From NCBI RefSeq assembly GCF_000018025.1, contig NC_009831.1, positions 682,001-746,000 of the forward strand: a DNA stretch of 64,000 nucleotides, written 5' to 3'. Below the pieces are notes generated by a model that saw only the letters and a program-made list of their open reading frames with translations, was not told the origin of the DNA and ran no database searches. The DNA comes from Shewanella sediminis HAW-EB3 (lineage in GTDB: Bacteria; Pseudomonadota; Gammaproteobacteria; Enterobacterales; Shewanellaceae). Both the position numbers and the translations under genes were made by a program. Shown here one piece after another: positions 36,299-45,535 of this stretch (the first letter of the stretch is position 1; each line of letters begins with the position of its first letter).

Positions 36299-36327
36299 AT
36301 CGGATACCTAATGGGTAGGTATCCGAT
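36299..36327. other. 12-bp perfect hairpin between two membrane protein genes
   Basis: ATCGGATACCTA (36299-36310) pairs fully with TAGGTATCCGAT (36316-36327) around ATGGG. No T-run follows, so it is not a classical terminator. Its position between paralogues of one operon suggests an mRNA stability or processing element. Confidence 0.65.
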
Positions 36328-36354
36328 ACCAAATTCATAAAGAGAGTAGTTGAT

Positions 36355-37533
36355 ATGAAACTCAGGGCGAGAAGTATCTATACCGCGATGTTGGCGTTAT
36401 TGATGATGTGTTGGGGGTCAGTTGCAATGGCCGAACCTGCACAGAGCCAAGATGGTGGAGTCGAAAAGCTTCAGGGCGAGGTATGGCAAGGTACCCGTGA
36501 TGGTAAACCCGGCGAAGGTAGCCTGTTTTATCGATTGGAGTTTAACGCAGATAATAATGTTGAGGTTACCAAGCAGTCGGGTGGCTTTAACAAGACAGAG
36601 ACTCAGAAGTGGAGCCTCAATGGTGACTCGGTATTAATTGAGAGTCTCAACGGTGATGAAATCACCGACTTCGATGGCGCATCCTTGGCGTTTGTCGATA
36701 GTGAGGAGATACGTTTCTCCCTCGACGGTGACGGCTTCAATATTCATAAGTGGTACAAGTATCGTGCATTTGCACACGTCCTGTTTGTACTTATCGGTTT
36801 GATGGCACTGAACGAGCTTTGTCGCCGCCTCAAGTGGAGTAACTATGTCTTATGGTTCGCTCTGCCGATTGTATTGATTCCACTGTGGTCAAGCTATGAG
36901 ATCACTTACTGGTTCAAATGGGTCAAGCTCTACTCGGTTGTCGGCGCGGCGGCACTGTTTACGCTGATCCGTTTTACCAAGGTTGGAGATATGAAGTGGG
37001 CCAAGTTTGGTGCCGGAGCCTTCCTTGCAATCAACATCTCAGAAGCGGTAATGCAAGACTTTAGCATGGGCAACCTAGCTAACGTTCTTAACGCTATCGG
37101 TGGTGTGCTCTCAATTATCACTCTGGCAGGCTGGGCAATGATCCATGCCGATAAGAGTAAGCAGCAAGATATGATCTGGCCTGCGATGACCACCTTCTGG
37201 ATTATCGCCTATGACGTCTGGAACATCGTATTTGTCTACCTGAACTTCCCGGGCTCAGCTACCGCTCAGATGATGGTATTGATCGCGGCGACCCTACCTT
37301 CACTCTTTATTAAGAAAGGAACCTGGCTACAGGCGCGTGCATTCACCTTAGCGGGTTCATTCATGTACTACTTCAGTTGTCCGTTTATGTACGAGAGCAA
37401 CGTAGTGCCTATGCCACGTAACGATGAGCTGATGTTGGCGGCCGGTGCAGCCAGTTTCATCATCAACGGCATCTATGCCTACGTCTTCTTCAGTAAGAAA
37501 TTCAGACAGCGTCAGGCGGTAGCCAGCGCATAA
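36355..37533 (+). CDS. Uncharacterised polytopic membrane protein B with periplasmic N-domain
   Basis: 392 residues. A signal peptide (about 1-26, ending SVAMAEP) is followed by a soluble beta-rich domain of about 110 residues (WQGTRDGKPGEGSLFYRLEF, KWSLNGDSVLIESL), resembling small lipocalin-like folds. About eight transmembrane helices (145-385) follow, paralogous to the preceding protein: WFKWVKLYSVV, NISEAVMQDF and DVWNIVFVYLNFPG align with WFRWVKTVSVL, NIAEATAKDF and TTWNLAFVFGENPG. The fused N-domain is not in the first paralogue. The ATG follows AAAGAGAGTAG. Function is unknown; a heteromeric complex of A and B is plausible. Confidence 0.8.
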   Translation: MKLRARSIYTAMLALLMMCWGSVAMAEPAQSQDGGVEKLQGEVWQGTRDGKPGEGSLFYRLEFNADNNVEVTKQSGGFNKTETQKWSLNGDSVLIESLNGDEITDFDGASLAFVDSEEIRFSLDGDGFNIHKWYKYRAFAHVLFVLIGLMALNELCRRLKWSNYVLWFALPIVLIPLWSSYEITYWFKWVKLYSVVGAAALFTLIRFTKVGDMKWAKFGAGAFLAINISEAVMQDFSMGNLANVLNAIGGVLSIITLAGWAMIHADKSKQQDMIWPAMTTFWIIAYDVWNIVFVYLNFPGSATAQMMVLIAATLPSLFIKKGTWLQARAFTLAGSFMYYFSCPFMYESNVVPMPRNDELMLAAGAASFIINGIYAYVFFSKKFRQRQAVASA

Positions 37534-37670
37534 AGATTAACCATAGCCAGTGCTGTCGGTAGACCAACCGATGGCGCACAGAGGGGAGACCCTCAGAGTA
37601 AACCCGTTTGGACGATACACAGTTTTTTAAAATAATTTATTAAAAATATTATAAATATGATGGAGTTACT

Positions 37671-38528
37671 ATGAAAAAGCGTATTCTTAGCATTGCTATT
37701 CTTGCTTCAATGACATCAGGTTTAACCTATGCGGCCGATGACGCCGATATCGATATGTCGAACCCAACCGACGTATACACTTCTATCGGTGCTTCATACG
37801 GTAGTGAAGGTGCCAACCTCAAGGGGCAGTTGATGCTGTCTGAAAAGACAGGAGATACAGGTCAGAAGACAGGCATCATTTTCGAAGCCAAAAACATCCT
37901 AAACGAAGGGGATAAGTCTCCACAGTTTACCGGCATGGTGCAGCATCCTGACTACGGCATGGTGCCAACCTTTAACGATGAAACCAGCAAGCGTTCATAC
38001 CGTCTTCGTTACGGCACCATCAATACTACTAATGGTACTGGCTGGTCTATCGACGCGATTCTGGCTGACCATCCTTTCTACGGCAGCATGGCCGTCGTTC
38101 AAGCCGGTCCGGTAATGACGATTCCAGTAACCGATAACTTCTATATCTGGCCTATCTTGTATGCAGGTGGTGTTGTTATTGAAGATAATATGTCACAAAT
38201 TCTTCCACCTGACATGGCGGGAAGCACCGTAGTATCGAGTAGTGGCATCGACGTTCCTTCATTGATTCTGACCGGTATGGTCTATGCGCGTTATGCCTTC
38301 AACGATAACTTTTGGGCACTGCTAAGCACTTCATATACAGAGGAGATACAAGGTAAATCCTGGAGCGATGACATCATGGATGGCGGACTACAGATGGCGA
38401 GCTTCTCCGCTGAGATCTCGGTGGCCTACCAGATGAACAAGCGTCAAAACGTACGTGTTAACTATAAGACTGATAACAGCGATAGCACCGATGATAGCTA
38501 CTGGATTGAGTATAACCACGCGTTCTAA
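37671..38528 (+). CDS. Predicted outer-membrane beta-barrel protein
   Basis: 285 residues with a standard signal peptide (about 1-21, TYAAD) and alternating beta-strand pattern throughout, ending in an aromatic terminal residue (YNHAF) as needed for BAM insertion. No close porin family is recognised. It lacks the long loops of trimeric porins and probably forms a 10-12 strand barrel. It lies 137 bases after the two membrane proteins and before the chalcone isomerase-like gene, and probably belongs to the same envelope locus. The ATG has GGAG at good spacing. Confidence 0.8.
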   Translation: MKKRILSIAILASMTSGLTYAADDADIDMSNPTDVYTSIGASYGSEGANLKGQLMLSEKTGDTGQKTGIIFEAKNILNEGDKSPQFTGMVQHPDYGMVPTFNDETSKRSYRLRYGTINTTNGTGWSIDAILADHPFYGSMAVVQAGPVMTIPVTDNFYIWPILYAGGVVIEDNMSQILPPDMAGSTVVSSSGIDVPSLILTGMVYARYAFNDNFWALLSTSYTEEIQGKSWSDDIMDGGLQMASFSAEISVAYQMNKRQNVRVNYKTDNSDSTDDSYWIEYNHAF

Positions 38529-38550
38529 TTACTCATCTATCAGTTTTGAT

Positions 38551-38587
38551 ACTGCCGATGCATTGCCTGCATCTATGTATTGGCAGT
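38551..38587 (+). terminator. Composite hairpin after the barrel gene (possible terminator)
   Basis: Inner stem GATGCA-ttgcc-TGCATC (38557-38573) lies inside an outer pairing ACTGCC (38551-38556) with GGCAGT (38582-38587), followed by TTTATC. It may weakly terminate or attenuate before the next gene at 38630. Confidence 0.4.
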
Positions 38588-38629
38588 TTTATCTATTGTT
38601 AATTATTAATACTTTATCAGGAGTCTTAC

Positions 38630-39193
38630 ATGATTAAACGTGCACTCGTACTCGGTACTATGCTATTTGCCTGTGGCAACGCAGTCGCTGGCAGCGAGAT
38701 CTCCGGCGTAAACCTACCCGACAGCATCACCTTGCAGGATAAGGTGCTTAGCTTTAACGGCGCAGGCGTTCGCAGTAAGTTTTTTATCGACCTCTATGTG
38801 GGATCTTTGTTCACCGTAGGTCAGGTCGATCAGGCCTCGAAGGTTATCGATAGTGATCAGCCTGCGGCAATTCGTCTGAATATTACTTCGGGTATGATCA
38901 CATCTGAGAAGATGACCGATGCCATGAATGAAGGCTTCGATCGTGCGACCGATGGTGATTCTGCTTCTATTGCGGATAGCATCAAGGAGTTTATCGCAAC
39001 ATTTGAAGAGCCTATTCAGGAGGGAGATCAATTTACCCTGCTGAGTGTTCCCGGTGAAGGGGTCATCAGCTATAAAAATGGCAAGCAGTTGTCTGTAACT
39101 CGTGGTGAAACCTTCCGTAAGGCCGTGATGGCCATCTGGTTAGGTAAGAACCCGACAGATAAAGGCCTGAAAGAGGATATGCTTGAAGGCTAA
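38630..39193 (+). CDS. Periplasmic chalcone isomerase-like protein
   Basis: 187 residues with signal peptide (about 1-20, NAVAGSE) and the bacterial chalcone isomerase-like fold. Family phrases are GVNLPDSITL near the N-terminus, FNGAGVRSKFFIDLYVGSL (about 43-61) and the C-terminal AIWLGKNPTDKGLKEDML. Bacterial members do not act on plant chalcones; several bind lipids or fatty acids, but their role is unsettled. The gene follows the barrel protein after 101 bases; a role in envelope lipid handling together with its neighbours is an inference. Confidence 0.9.
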   Translation: MIKRALVLGTMLFACGNAVAGSEISGVNLPDSITLQDKVLSFNGAGVRSKFFIDLYVGSLFTVGQVDQASKVIDSDQPAAIRLNITSGMITSEKMTDAMNEGFDRATDGDSASIADSIKEFIATFEEPIQEGDQFTLLSVPGEGVISYKNGKQLSVTRGETFRKAVMAIWLGKNPTDKGLKEDMLEG

Positions 39194-39231
39194 GTTATTG
39201 AGAGACCACCTTATTCAAGGTTGAAAAGGTG

Positions 39232-39284
39232 TTTCATGGCGGTGGGGAGTTTCTGTGTCCCCCAGCTGCTCATCGGCCATGAAA
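39232..39284. other. Folded segment between the envelope locus and the chemoreceptor
   Basis: TTTCATGGC (39232-39240) pairs with GCCATGAAA (39276-39284) and encloses a smaller TGGGG/CCCC-type stem (39243-39262). It may end the preceding operon or fold the leader of the chemoreceptor mRNA. No T-run is present. Confidence 0.4.
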
Positions 39285-39345
39285 GTCTCTTATGTGAACG
39301 TTTGTTTGTGCTCCTCACGGGACAACATCAGCAGGAGATGGTGAT

Positions 39346-40806
39346 ATGACGCCACTGGCAATCTGGCGGGCGATGTTTATGCCTGAATCCCATCAATGGC
39401 GACCGGAGCAGTTACGCTTCGTCGATACCTTGATGTTCTTTACCTTGCTCTCTCTTTTTACCGGTCTTTATAGCCTCTTCAAATGGCTGCAACACGATCA
39501 CACTCTCCTTATTTATACCTCATTTCTTCTTATCGGCGCCGAGCTGTTAGCCGGGGCGATAGTGCGTTTTGGCCGTATGCCGGTGTTGGCCCTCAACGTC
39601 GGATTTTTTGGCATGGTCGTGCATGCGCTGAATATGATCTATCAGGGTGGAGGGGTATTGAGTTCGACTCAGACCCTGTGGATTCCGGTGTTAATCATCT
39701 CCTTCTTCCTCACCGCTAATCTCTTGATGGCAACGCTCTGGAGTCTTGGTGTAATTCTCTTCTCATCCAGGATGGTGGCGAATGCACTGAACGGCGTAGC
39801 TATGCCACAGATGGAGCTTTCACCCTCGGCGCTGGCAACCGAGACCTGGTCGGGTTTGATAATGCCACTGCTGGTGATCGTGGTCGCTCAGGGCTTTACC
39901 GCTAAGCAGCGCAACAAGGCGATGAACGCCGCAGAGAGGGCTCAGTTTGATACCTTAGCCACGGCAGAAAAGGCACAGCAGGGAGAGTTGCAACTATCTG
40001 AAGTATTAGACAAGGCGGGTGATAATGCAGGTCAACTCTCTTTGGTGGCCAATGAGCTCGAGAGTCAGTCTTTAGATCTGCATCAACAGGTCAACAATCT
40101 CAATCAAAATTGTGAATCCCAGGCGAGTGCGGCCGAACAGATGAGCCAGCAGCTTCTGAGGATGACATCGGATATGGAGCAATCTGAGCGCTTCGTGACT
40201 GAGATGAGAGAGCGCAGCGAGGTGATTAACAGACAAGCACAGAGCAGTGCCGAATCCTTGGCGGCTTCAACGGATGCGATCGATAAAATTTTAATCAGTA
40301 ATGAAAAAATCATGTCGGTAGCGGGCTTGATCACTTCTGTGGCGGATCAGACTAACCTGCTGGCCCTGAATGCGGCGATCGAAGCCGCCAGGGCCGGGGA
40401 GCACGGTCGAGGGTTTGCGGTCGTCGCCGAACAGGTTCGTGAACTGTCGGCAAAGAGTAATGCCTCGGCAGTGGAAATAAGGGCCCTGCTGGATCTCAGT
40501 AAACAGGAGGTCAACCATGGTCAGGTGGTGATACAAGCGACGGCCAATGAGCTGTCCGGCATTATCGAACAGGTCAGCGAGACCGTCACAGATGTCAATC
40601 AGTTGGCCGATACCATGGTGCATCAGGTTCAGGCGGTGCAGGAGTTAAACTCGGCCAGCGCCGAGGTGGCAAACAGTGTGGTGCAGACCAATCAGGTATC
40701 TGAGTCGGTAGCGACACAAGGCAAACAGCTGACGCAACAGGTCGATACTCTAAAGGCCCTTGCCGAGGATCTCAGGCTCGCCATGTTATCAAAGAGTGCT
40801 GCATAG
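39346..40806 (+). CDS. Methyl-accepting chemotaxis protein with membrane-only sensor
   Basis: 486-residue chemoreceptor. Five to six N-terminal transmembrane segments (about 28-190) occupy the place of the usual periplasmic ligand domain, so the signal is probably sensed in or at the membrane. No clear HAMP is visible. The cytoplasmic MCP signalling tip is complete: [20 protein letters not shown] and [18 protein letters not shown] (about 325-365). The region 205-320 is coiled coil with Glu/Gln methylation-type sites. It follows the envelope locus after 150 bases and may report on it, but that is speculative. Confidence 0.93.
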   Translation: MTPLAIWRAMFMPESHQWRPEQLRFVDTLMFFTLLSLFTGLYSLFKWLQHDHTLLIYTSFLLIGAELLAGAIVRFGRMPVLALNVGFFGMVVHALNMIYQGGGVLSSTQTLWIPVLIISFFLTANLLMATLWSLGVILFSSRMVANALNGVAMPQMELSPSALATETWSGLIMPLLVIVVAQGFTAKQRNKAMNAAERAQFDTLATAEKAQQGELQLSEVLDKAGDNAGQLSLVANELESQSLDLHQQVNNLNQNCESQASAAEQMSQQLLRMTSDMEQSERFVTEMRERSEVINRQAQSSAESLAASTDAIDKILISNEKIMSVAGLITSVADQTNLLALNAAIEAARAGEHGRGFAVVAEQVRELSAKSNASAVEIRALLDLSKQEVNHGQVVIQATANELSGIIEQVSETVTDVNQLADTMVHQVQAVQELNSASAEVANSVVQTNQVSESVATQGKQLTQQVDTLKALAEDLRLAMLSKSAA

Positions 40807-40848
40807 ACGCTGCTTAACCAGTAAAAACATCAATTCATTAGGAGAGAG

Positions 40849-41041
40849 GACGAATTTATACGGAATCTAAGGCTTGCTAGTGGCTAAGGATACCGGATAT
40901 CTCGTTCCTCGATTCCTCGATTCCTCGATTCCTCGATTCCTCGATTCCTCGATTCCTCGATTCCTCGATTCCTCGATTCCTCGATTCCTCGATTCCTCGA
41001 TTCCTCGATTCCTCGATTCCTCGATTCCTCGAGCCGGGATG
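40849..41041. repeat. Dispersed repeat, copy 2, with (TCGATTCC)15 expansion
   Basis: GACGAATTTATACGGAATCT (40849-40868) to CGGGATG closely matches the element at 12614-12691. Here TCGATTCC is repeated 15 times without error (40909-41028), preceded by a partial TCGTTCC. The array is between convergent genes (chemoreceptor + and AraC -) and does not touch any coding sequence. Confidence 0.92.
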
Positions 41042-41064
41042 ATAATCAGATAGACAATACTGAT

Positions 41065-42123
41065 TTAACTTGCTGCGTCCGATGCATTGGTCCGAGTTAC
41101 TCCCGGCGTGTGTCCGGTCCAGGTTTTGTAGGCGCGAAAAAATACTCTTGCATCGCTGAAGCCCAACTGCAGTGCTATCTCATCCATTGATAACTCGCTG
41201 CAGGTGAGCCAGTAATCTGCCATCTCATGGCGGATCTGATCCAGTAACGCCTGATAACTGCTGCCCTGTTTAATTAAGTGTCTTTGCAGACTCCGACCAG
41301 CCATATGAAGATGGCCGCTAACTTGTTCCCGCTGAATTTTACCCTGTGGCAGGAGTTGACGGATCACCCTGGCGGTTTTTAACTCCAGATCGTCGGCATC
41401 ACCGATATTATTCAATCTCAAGTTGGCGCTGATCGTTAATTGACTCAGTCGCTTCAGGTTTCCACCGGGAAGTCGACGCCCCAGTAGCGTCTTGTCTATG
41501 ACTATGGCGTTATCACTCTGAGCGAAGTGCACTGGGCAGCCGAAGAGCTGTTCATATTGTTTTACTTCGGCTTGGGAGGGCTTATCTCTTTGAAGTTGGA
41601 TAGCTCGTGGCGTTGCCTGATTGTCTTCGAGTAGGAAGCGGGCGAAGTTGACCCAGGAGGCCAGCACATTATCGATAAGGTGGGAGATCACAAGCGGATG
41701 GCTATACTGGCAGTGCCAGATCATCCTGATGCCTTCGCTATGCTCCCTTATTTCGGTGACCCCCATGTCTCCGACCAACTTCTCTAATGGCATGGCTTCC
41801 TTCAGAGCCTGAGACAGATCCGTCGAGTTAAGACCTATCTGGCCTAAGATATAGAAGCGATCAGGCTGAATAAATCGGGCGCTGTAGAGACCAAATAGGG
41901 GATGTTTAGACTGGTCGATAAGATAGTGGAGCAGACGCTGGAATTGCTCTCCACTGAGCCTGCCATCGATCTTGTAGAGTTCAGACAGTGCAATGTCGGC
42001 GTGCTCTAATGCGGAAGAAACGTCAATCTTACAGTGTCTGCCCGCCTGCAAAAATTGCTGCACCGGCGGAATAGAAGTCGTACCCAGCGAGCGGTTTGCT
42101 TGTCTCTTCATTATACAATCCAT
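41065..42123 (-). CDS. AraC family regulator (Arabinose-binding-type N-domain)
   Basis: 352-residue AraC/XylS-type activator of the OruR/ArgR subgroup. The N-terminal domain of about 200 residues fits the Arabinose_bd family. The C-terminal two-HTH domain (about 250-345) has GHLHMAGRSLQRHL and the family pattern LGFSDARVFFRAYKTWTG. An in-frame ATG four codons downstream (42111) is an alternative start. It is divergent from the FAD oxidase-GlpD-kinase operon with a 62-base gap and almost certainly controls it. The effector may be the alkylglycerol or glycerol-ether substrate. Confidence 0.92.
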   Translation of the reverse strand: MDCIMKRQANRSLGTTSIPPVQQFLQAGRHCKIDVSSALEHADIALSELYKIDGRLSGEQFQRLLHYLIDQSKHPLFGLYSARFIQPDRFYILGQIGLNSTDLSQALKEAMPLEKLVGDMGVTEIREHSEGIRMIWHCQYSHPLVISHLIDNVLASWVNFARFLLEDNQATPRAIQLQRDKPSQAEVKQYEQLFGCPVHFAQSDNAIVIDKTLLGRRLPGGNLKRLSQLTISANLRLNNIGDADDLELKTARVIRQLLPQGKIQREQVSGHLHMAGRSLQRHLIKQGSSYQALLDQIRHEMADYWLTCSELSMDEIALQLGFSDARVFFRAYKTWTGHTPGVTRTNASDAAS

Positions 42124-42185
42124 TCACATTTGTCCATATTTGTCACTGACAAACCCTGGTGACATTGTAGGATAAACTAATGTAG

Positions 42186-43883
42186 ATGCAACCGGAACGG
42201 CGAAATATGAACAGATCACAGCAAGATAATCGAAACTGGAATGGTTGGGGCGCCAGAGAGAAACGGATGGAGCTTTCACAAGATGGTGCAGCTTTTATCT
42301 GTGAAAAACTGGGCCAGGCCAAGCCATTGGGAGTATCGACACTGGCGCGGGTGATTGCCAAGGTTCCCGATTCCAGACTTGCCGATAGCGAGCTATATTC
42401 GACCGACGCAGAGATCAGGCTACGCCACGCCCGGGGGCAGAGCCTACCCGATTGGCTGGCAATGAAGAGTGGCGAGTTTGGCGTCTTTCCCGATGCCGTC
42501 GCGTTTCCTGTATCCGGTGAAGATATTCGCATCTTGATGGCGGAGGCTAAAGCGAATGGCTGGCAGCTTATTCCCTATGGGGGTGGCACATCTGTAGTGG
42601 GCCATATTACGCCATGTCCGTCAGATAAACCCGTTATCACCGTCTCTCTGACTAAGATGAATCGGCTCCTCGAGCTGGACAGGGTCGATCAGATTGCCAC
42701 CTTCGGCGCCGGGGTAAAGGGGCCTTTCCTCGAGGCTCAACTTCAGGCACATGGCTATACTCTGGGCCATTTTCCTCAATCTTTCGAGCTCTCTACATTG
42801 GGCGGCTGGGTGGTAACGCGCTCCAGTGGACAGCAATCATTGGGTTATGGTCGTATCGAAAACCTGTTTGCAGGTGGAGAGATAGAAACCTTTAATGGCA
42901 CGGTGGATATCCCAACCTTGCCTGCATCATCGGCGGGACCGGACTGGCGCCAGTTGGTACTGGGATCGGAAGGGCACTTGGGGATCTTGACTCAGGCTAA
43001 GGTGAGGGTCACCCGTGTCGCCGAAGAGGAATTTTTTGGTGTCGCCTTCATGCCTGACTGGCAGAGTGGGATCGACTGCGCCAGGGAGATCATTCAGCAA
43101 AAGCTTCCCCTCTCTATGCTGCGGGTCAGCAACAGTGAAGAGACCCATACCCAGCTATTTCTTTCGGCGACAGAGACTCAGCGCAGCTGGTTGAATCGTC
43201 TGCTTTCACTCAAGGGAGTAGGTGAAGGGAAATGTATGCTGGTCTATGGCGTCACGGGAGACCTGGATGCCAACAGGCAAAGCTATAAGCGACTCAAGCA
43301 GGTTTTACGTCGCTTCAAAGGGGTTAATACCGGGCAGCGCCTGGGCAAGAAGTGGGCCCATAAACGATTTACCTTCCCCTACCTGAGAGAAACGCTGTGG
43401 CAGATGGGCTATGCGATCGATACTTTAGAGACGGCGACAAACTGGTCGAATATCGAATCAATGACGCAAAAGATAGAGCACAGTCTGCGAGATGGGTTAA
43501 CTGAGTTTGATTCCAAGGTACATGTATTCTCGCATCTGTCTCATCTCTATGGTGATGGTGCCAGTATCTATACCACATACCTCTTTCCTGTCGCGGATAG
43601 CTATGATGAAACCTATCGTCGCTGGCAGAAACTAAAATCTACGACATCGACCTTGATCGTGGAAAATAATGGCACCATTAGCCATCAGCATGGCGTCGGC
43701 AGTGATCATGCCCCGTATCTAGCCAGGGAAAAAGGTGAGCATGTGATGGCATCCCTGCAGACCTGTTTCGACTACTTCGATCCGGACAAACAGTTAAATC
43801 CGGGTAAGCTGTTTAAGGCGGGGCAGACAGAACCTGTAGAGACTGTTCACACTGAGAAAAGTCACACAGAGAAAGAGCAATGA
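42186..43883 (+). CDS. FAD-binding oxidase, alkyl-dihydroxyacetonephosphate synthase-like
   Basis: 565-residue flavoprotein of the PCMH/GlcD superfamily, closest in plan to eukaryotic AGPS. The FAD site is YGGGTSVVGH (about 116-125) and the AGPS-like stretch is GHFPQSFELSTLGGWV (about 200-215). In the C-terminal domain the AGPS His cluster region reads SHQHGVG (about 500), so the usual HHH is HQH. AGPS exchanges the acyl chain of acyl-DHAP for an alkyl chain. With a dehydrogenase and kinase downstream, the reverse cleavage of alkyl-DHAP is proposed. ATG 42186 or ATG 42207 could be the start. Overlaps the next gene by four bases. Confidence 0.85.
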   Translation: MQPERRNMNRSQQDNRNWNGWGAREKRMELSQDGAAFICEKLGQAKPLGVSTLARVIAKVPDSRLADSELYSTDAEIRLRHARGQSLPDWLAMKSGEFGVFPDAVAFPVSGEDIRILMAEAKANGWQLIPYGGGTSVVGHITPCPSDKPVITVSLTKMNRLLELDRVDQIATFGAGVKGPFLEAQLQAHGYTLGHFPQSFELSTLGGWVVTRSSGQQSLGYGRIENLFAGGEIETFNGTVDIPTLPASSAGPDWRQLVLGSEGHLGILTQAKVRVTRVAEEEFFGVAFMPDWQSGIDCAREIIQQKLPLSMLRVSNSEETHTQLFLSATETQRSWLNRLLSLKGVGEGKCMLVYGVTGDLDANRQSYKRLKQVLRRFKGVNTGQRLGKKWAHKRFTFPYLRETLWQMGYAIDTLETATNWSNIESMTQKIEHSLRDGLTEFDSKVHVFSHLSHLYGDGASIYTTYLFPVADSYDETYRRWQKLKSTTSTLIVENNGTISHQHGVGSDHAPYLAREKGEHVMASLQTCFDYFDPDKQLNPGKLFKAGQTEPVETVHTEKSHTEKEQ

Positions 43884-45535
43884 AGACCCTGACTCAGGCG
43901 TCGATCCAGGCCCGTGAGGCGATCGTCGTTGTAAAAGCTGGTGAGCTAGCCTCCGAGTACGATCTTGTCGTGATCGGTGGCGGGATCACTGGGGCGGGGA
44001 TATTTCATCTGGCTGCGAGCCAAGGGTTAAAGGTGCTGCTGGTCGAACAGCAGGATTTTGCATGGGGCACATCGAGTCGTTCATCTAAGATGGTCCATGG
44101 TGGGTTACGTTATTTGGCTGCTGGCCAATGGCGAATGACGCGGGATACGGCCAGACAGAGGGAGGCGCTGCTTGCCGAACTGCCCGGATTGGTCGAATTG
44201 ATGCCCTATATGATGTTGCACCGACAGGGGGATTTTCCCTCGGCGGCGCTGTTTAAGCGGGTACTGTCAATCTACGATAAACTCGCGGGATGTGATTACC
44301 ATAAGCCCCTCACACTCGAGAAGGCCCAAACCTGGCTGACTGAACTCTCGTTTGATGGGGTAACCGGAGTGAGTCTGTTTGCCGATGGGGTCACCGATGA
44401 TGCCCGCTTAGTGCTGCGTCTACTTCAGGATGGTGTTCTCGCCGGGGGCCAGGCGCTTAATTACGCCAAAGTCACCGGACTTATCGAGTCAGAGAATGGG
44501 ATCTCGGGGATCGAACTGGAATTGGATGAGGGAAAGCATAAGATAGGCGCCAAGTGCGTCATCAATGCGACCGGCAGCTGGGCATCACAGCTTCATCCAC
44601 TCGAGAAGGGGCTGCTCAGGCCCTTGAGAGGCAGTCATCTGGTACTGCCTTTCGAGCGACTCCCTGTGTCTGCATGCATCACCTTCTTTCATCCTATCGA
44701 TAAACGCCCCGTCTATATCTATCCATGGCAGGGCTGTACCGTGATCGGCACAACCGATCTGGATCATGACCAAGGGATCGAAAGTGAACCGGGAATAACC
44801 CGAACCGAAGTGGACTATCTGCTGCAGCTGACCCGTAACTATTTCCCTGATAAAGAGATTGGTGAGGAGGATGTGATCAGTTGCTGGAGTGGCATCAGAC
44901 CGATATTGAGTTCATCTACCGATACCGCCCCCTCCAAGGAGTCCCGTGAACATGTTATCTGGTCGAAACCCGGCCTTATCTCGGTCACCGGAGGCAAGCT
45001 GACCGGTTTTCACCTGATGGCTGAAGAGGTACTTGAGAGTATCAAGACTCAATTTCCCGCTATGATGAAGGATATAAAACAGGCTAAGTTTAGTCAGCCT
45101 GTTATGGGTTATGCCGATAAGCGCCTCATCGGATATTTTGGCCATTTTGCGACAAGTATTTCTGAGATGAAAAATAATCAGCAGATCGGTATAAGCCGCT
45201 GTCAGTGGCGGGAGTTAGAGTGGTCTCTGCTCAACGAGAGTGTTGTACATCTCGACGATCTCTTGCTTCGACGCACCCGTTTGGGGTTATTGTTAGGAGG
45301 TGGCATTATCAAGTATCGCGAGCAAATTCTCGCTCTGTGTTGTCAATCTCTGAACTGGTCTGAATCGATGGCTGAGCAGGAGTGGCAGAGATTTGAGCTG
45401 ATCTTCTCAACATACTACTCTCTGCCAAACAAAGACAAGCCGGCAAGTGCCTACAGCCAGTTAAGTGCCGGCAGCCAATCAAGTACAGCTAACTCACCAG
45501 ATACTGACAACTTACTAAGTACAGAAACTTTATGA
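43880..45535 (+). CDS. GlpD-like FAD-dependent glycerol-3-phosphate dehydrogenase
   Basis: 551-residue FAD-linked dehydrogenase of the GlpD family, which oxidises glycerol 3-phosphate to DHAP and passes electrons to quinone at the membrane. The dinucleotide site VVIGGGITGAGI (about 31-42) and the GlpD motifs TSSRSSKMVHGGLRYL and GTTDLDHDQ are clear. A low-complexity Ser/Thr tail ends the protein. It is coupled by ATGA to the gene before and by a four-base overlap to the kinase after. Because a separate operon context and an AGPS-like neighbour exist, it is more likely a substituted-glycerol phosphate enzyme than the housekeeping GlpD. Confidence 0.9.
   Translation: MKTLTQASIQAREAIVVVKAGELASEYDLVVIGGGITGAGIFHLAASQGLKVLLVEQQDFAWGTSSRSSKMVHGGLRYLAAGQWRMTRDTARQREALLAELPGLVELMPYMMLHRQGDFPSAALFKRVLSIYDKLAGCDYHKPLTLEKAQTWLTELSFDGVTGVSLFADGVTDDARLVLRLLQDGVLAGGQALNYAKVTGLIESENGISGIELELDEGKHKIGAKCVINATGSWASQLHPLEKGLLRPLRGSHLVLPFERLPVSACITFFHPIDKRPVYIYPWQGCTVIGTTDLDHDQGIESEPGITRTEVDYLLQLTRNYFPDKEIGEEDVISCWSGIRPILSSSTDTAPSKESREHVIWSKPGLISVTGGKLTGFHLMAEEVLESIKTQFPAMMKDIKQAKFSQPVMGYADKRLIGYFGHFATSISEMKNNQQIGISRCQWRELEWSLLNESVVHLDDLLLRRTRLGLLLGGGIIKYREQILALCCQSLNWSESMAEQEWQRFELIFSTYYSLPNKDKPASAYSQLSAGSQSSTANSPDTDNLLSTETL

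Noticed and set aside
40902..41030. Possible CRISPR array
   Set aside because: Units of 8 bases follow each other without spacers, so this is a tandem repeat rather than a CRISPR.
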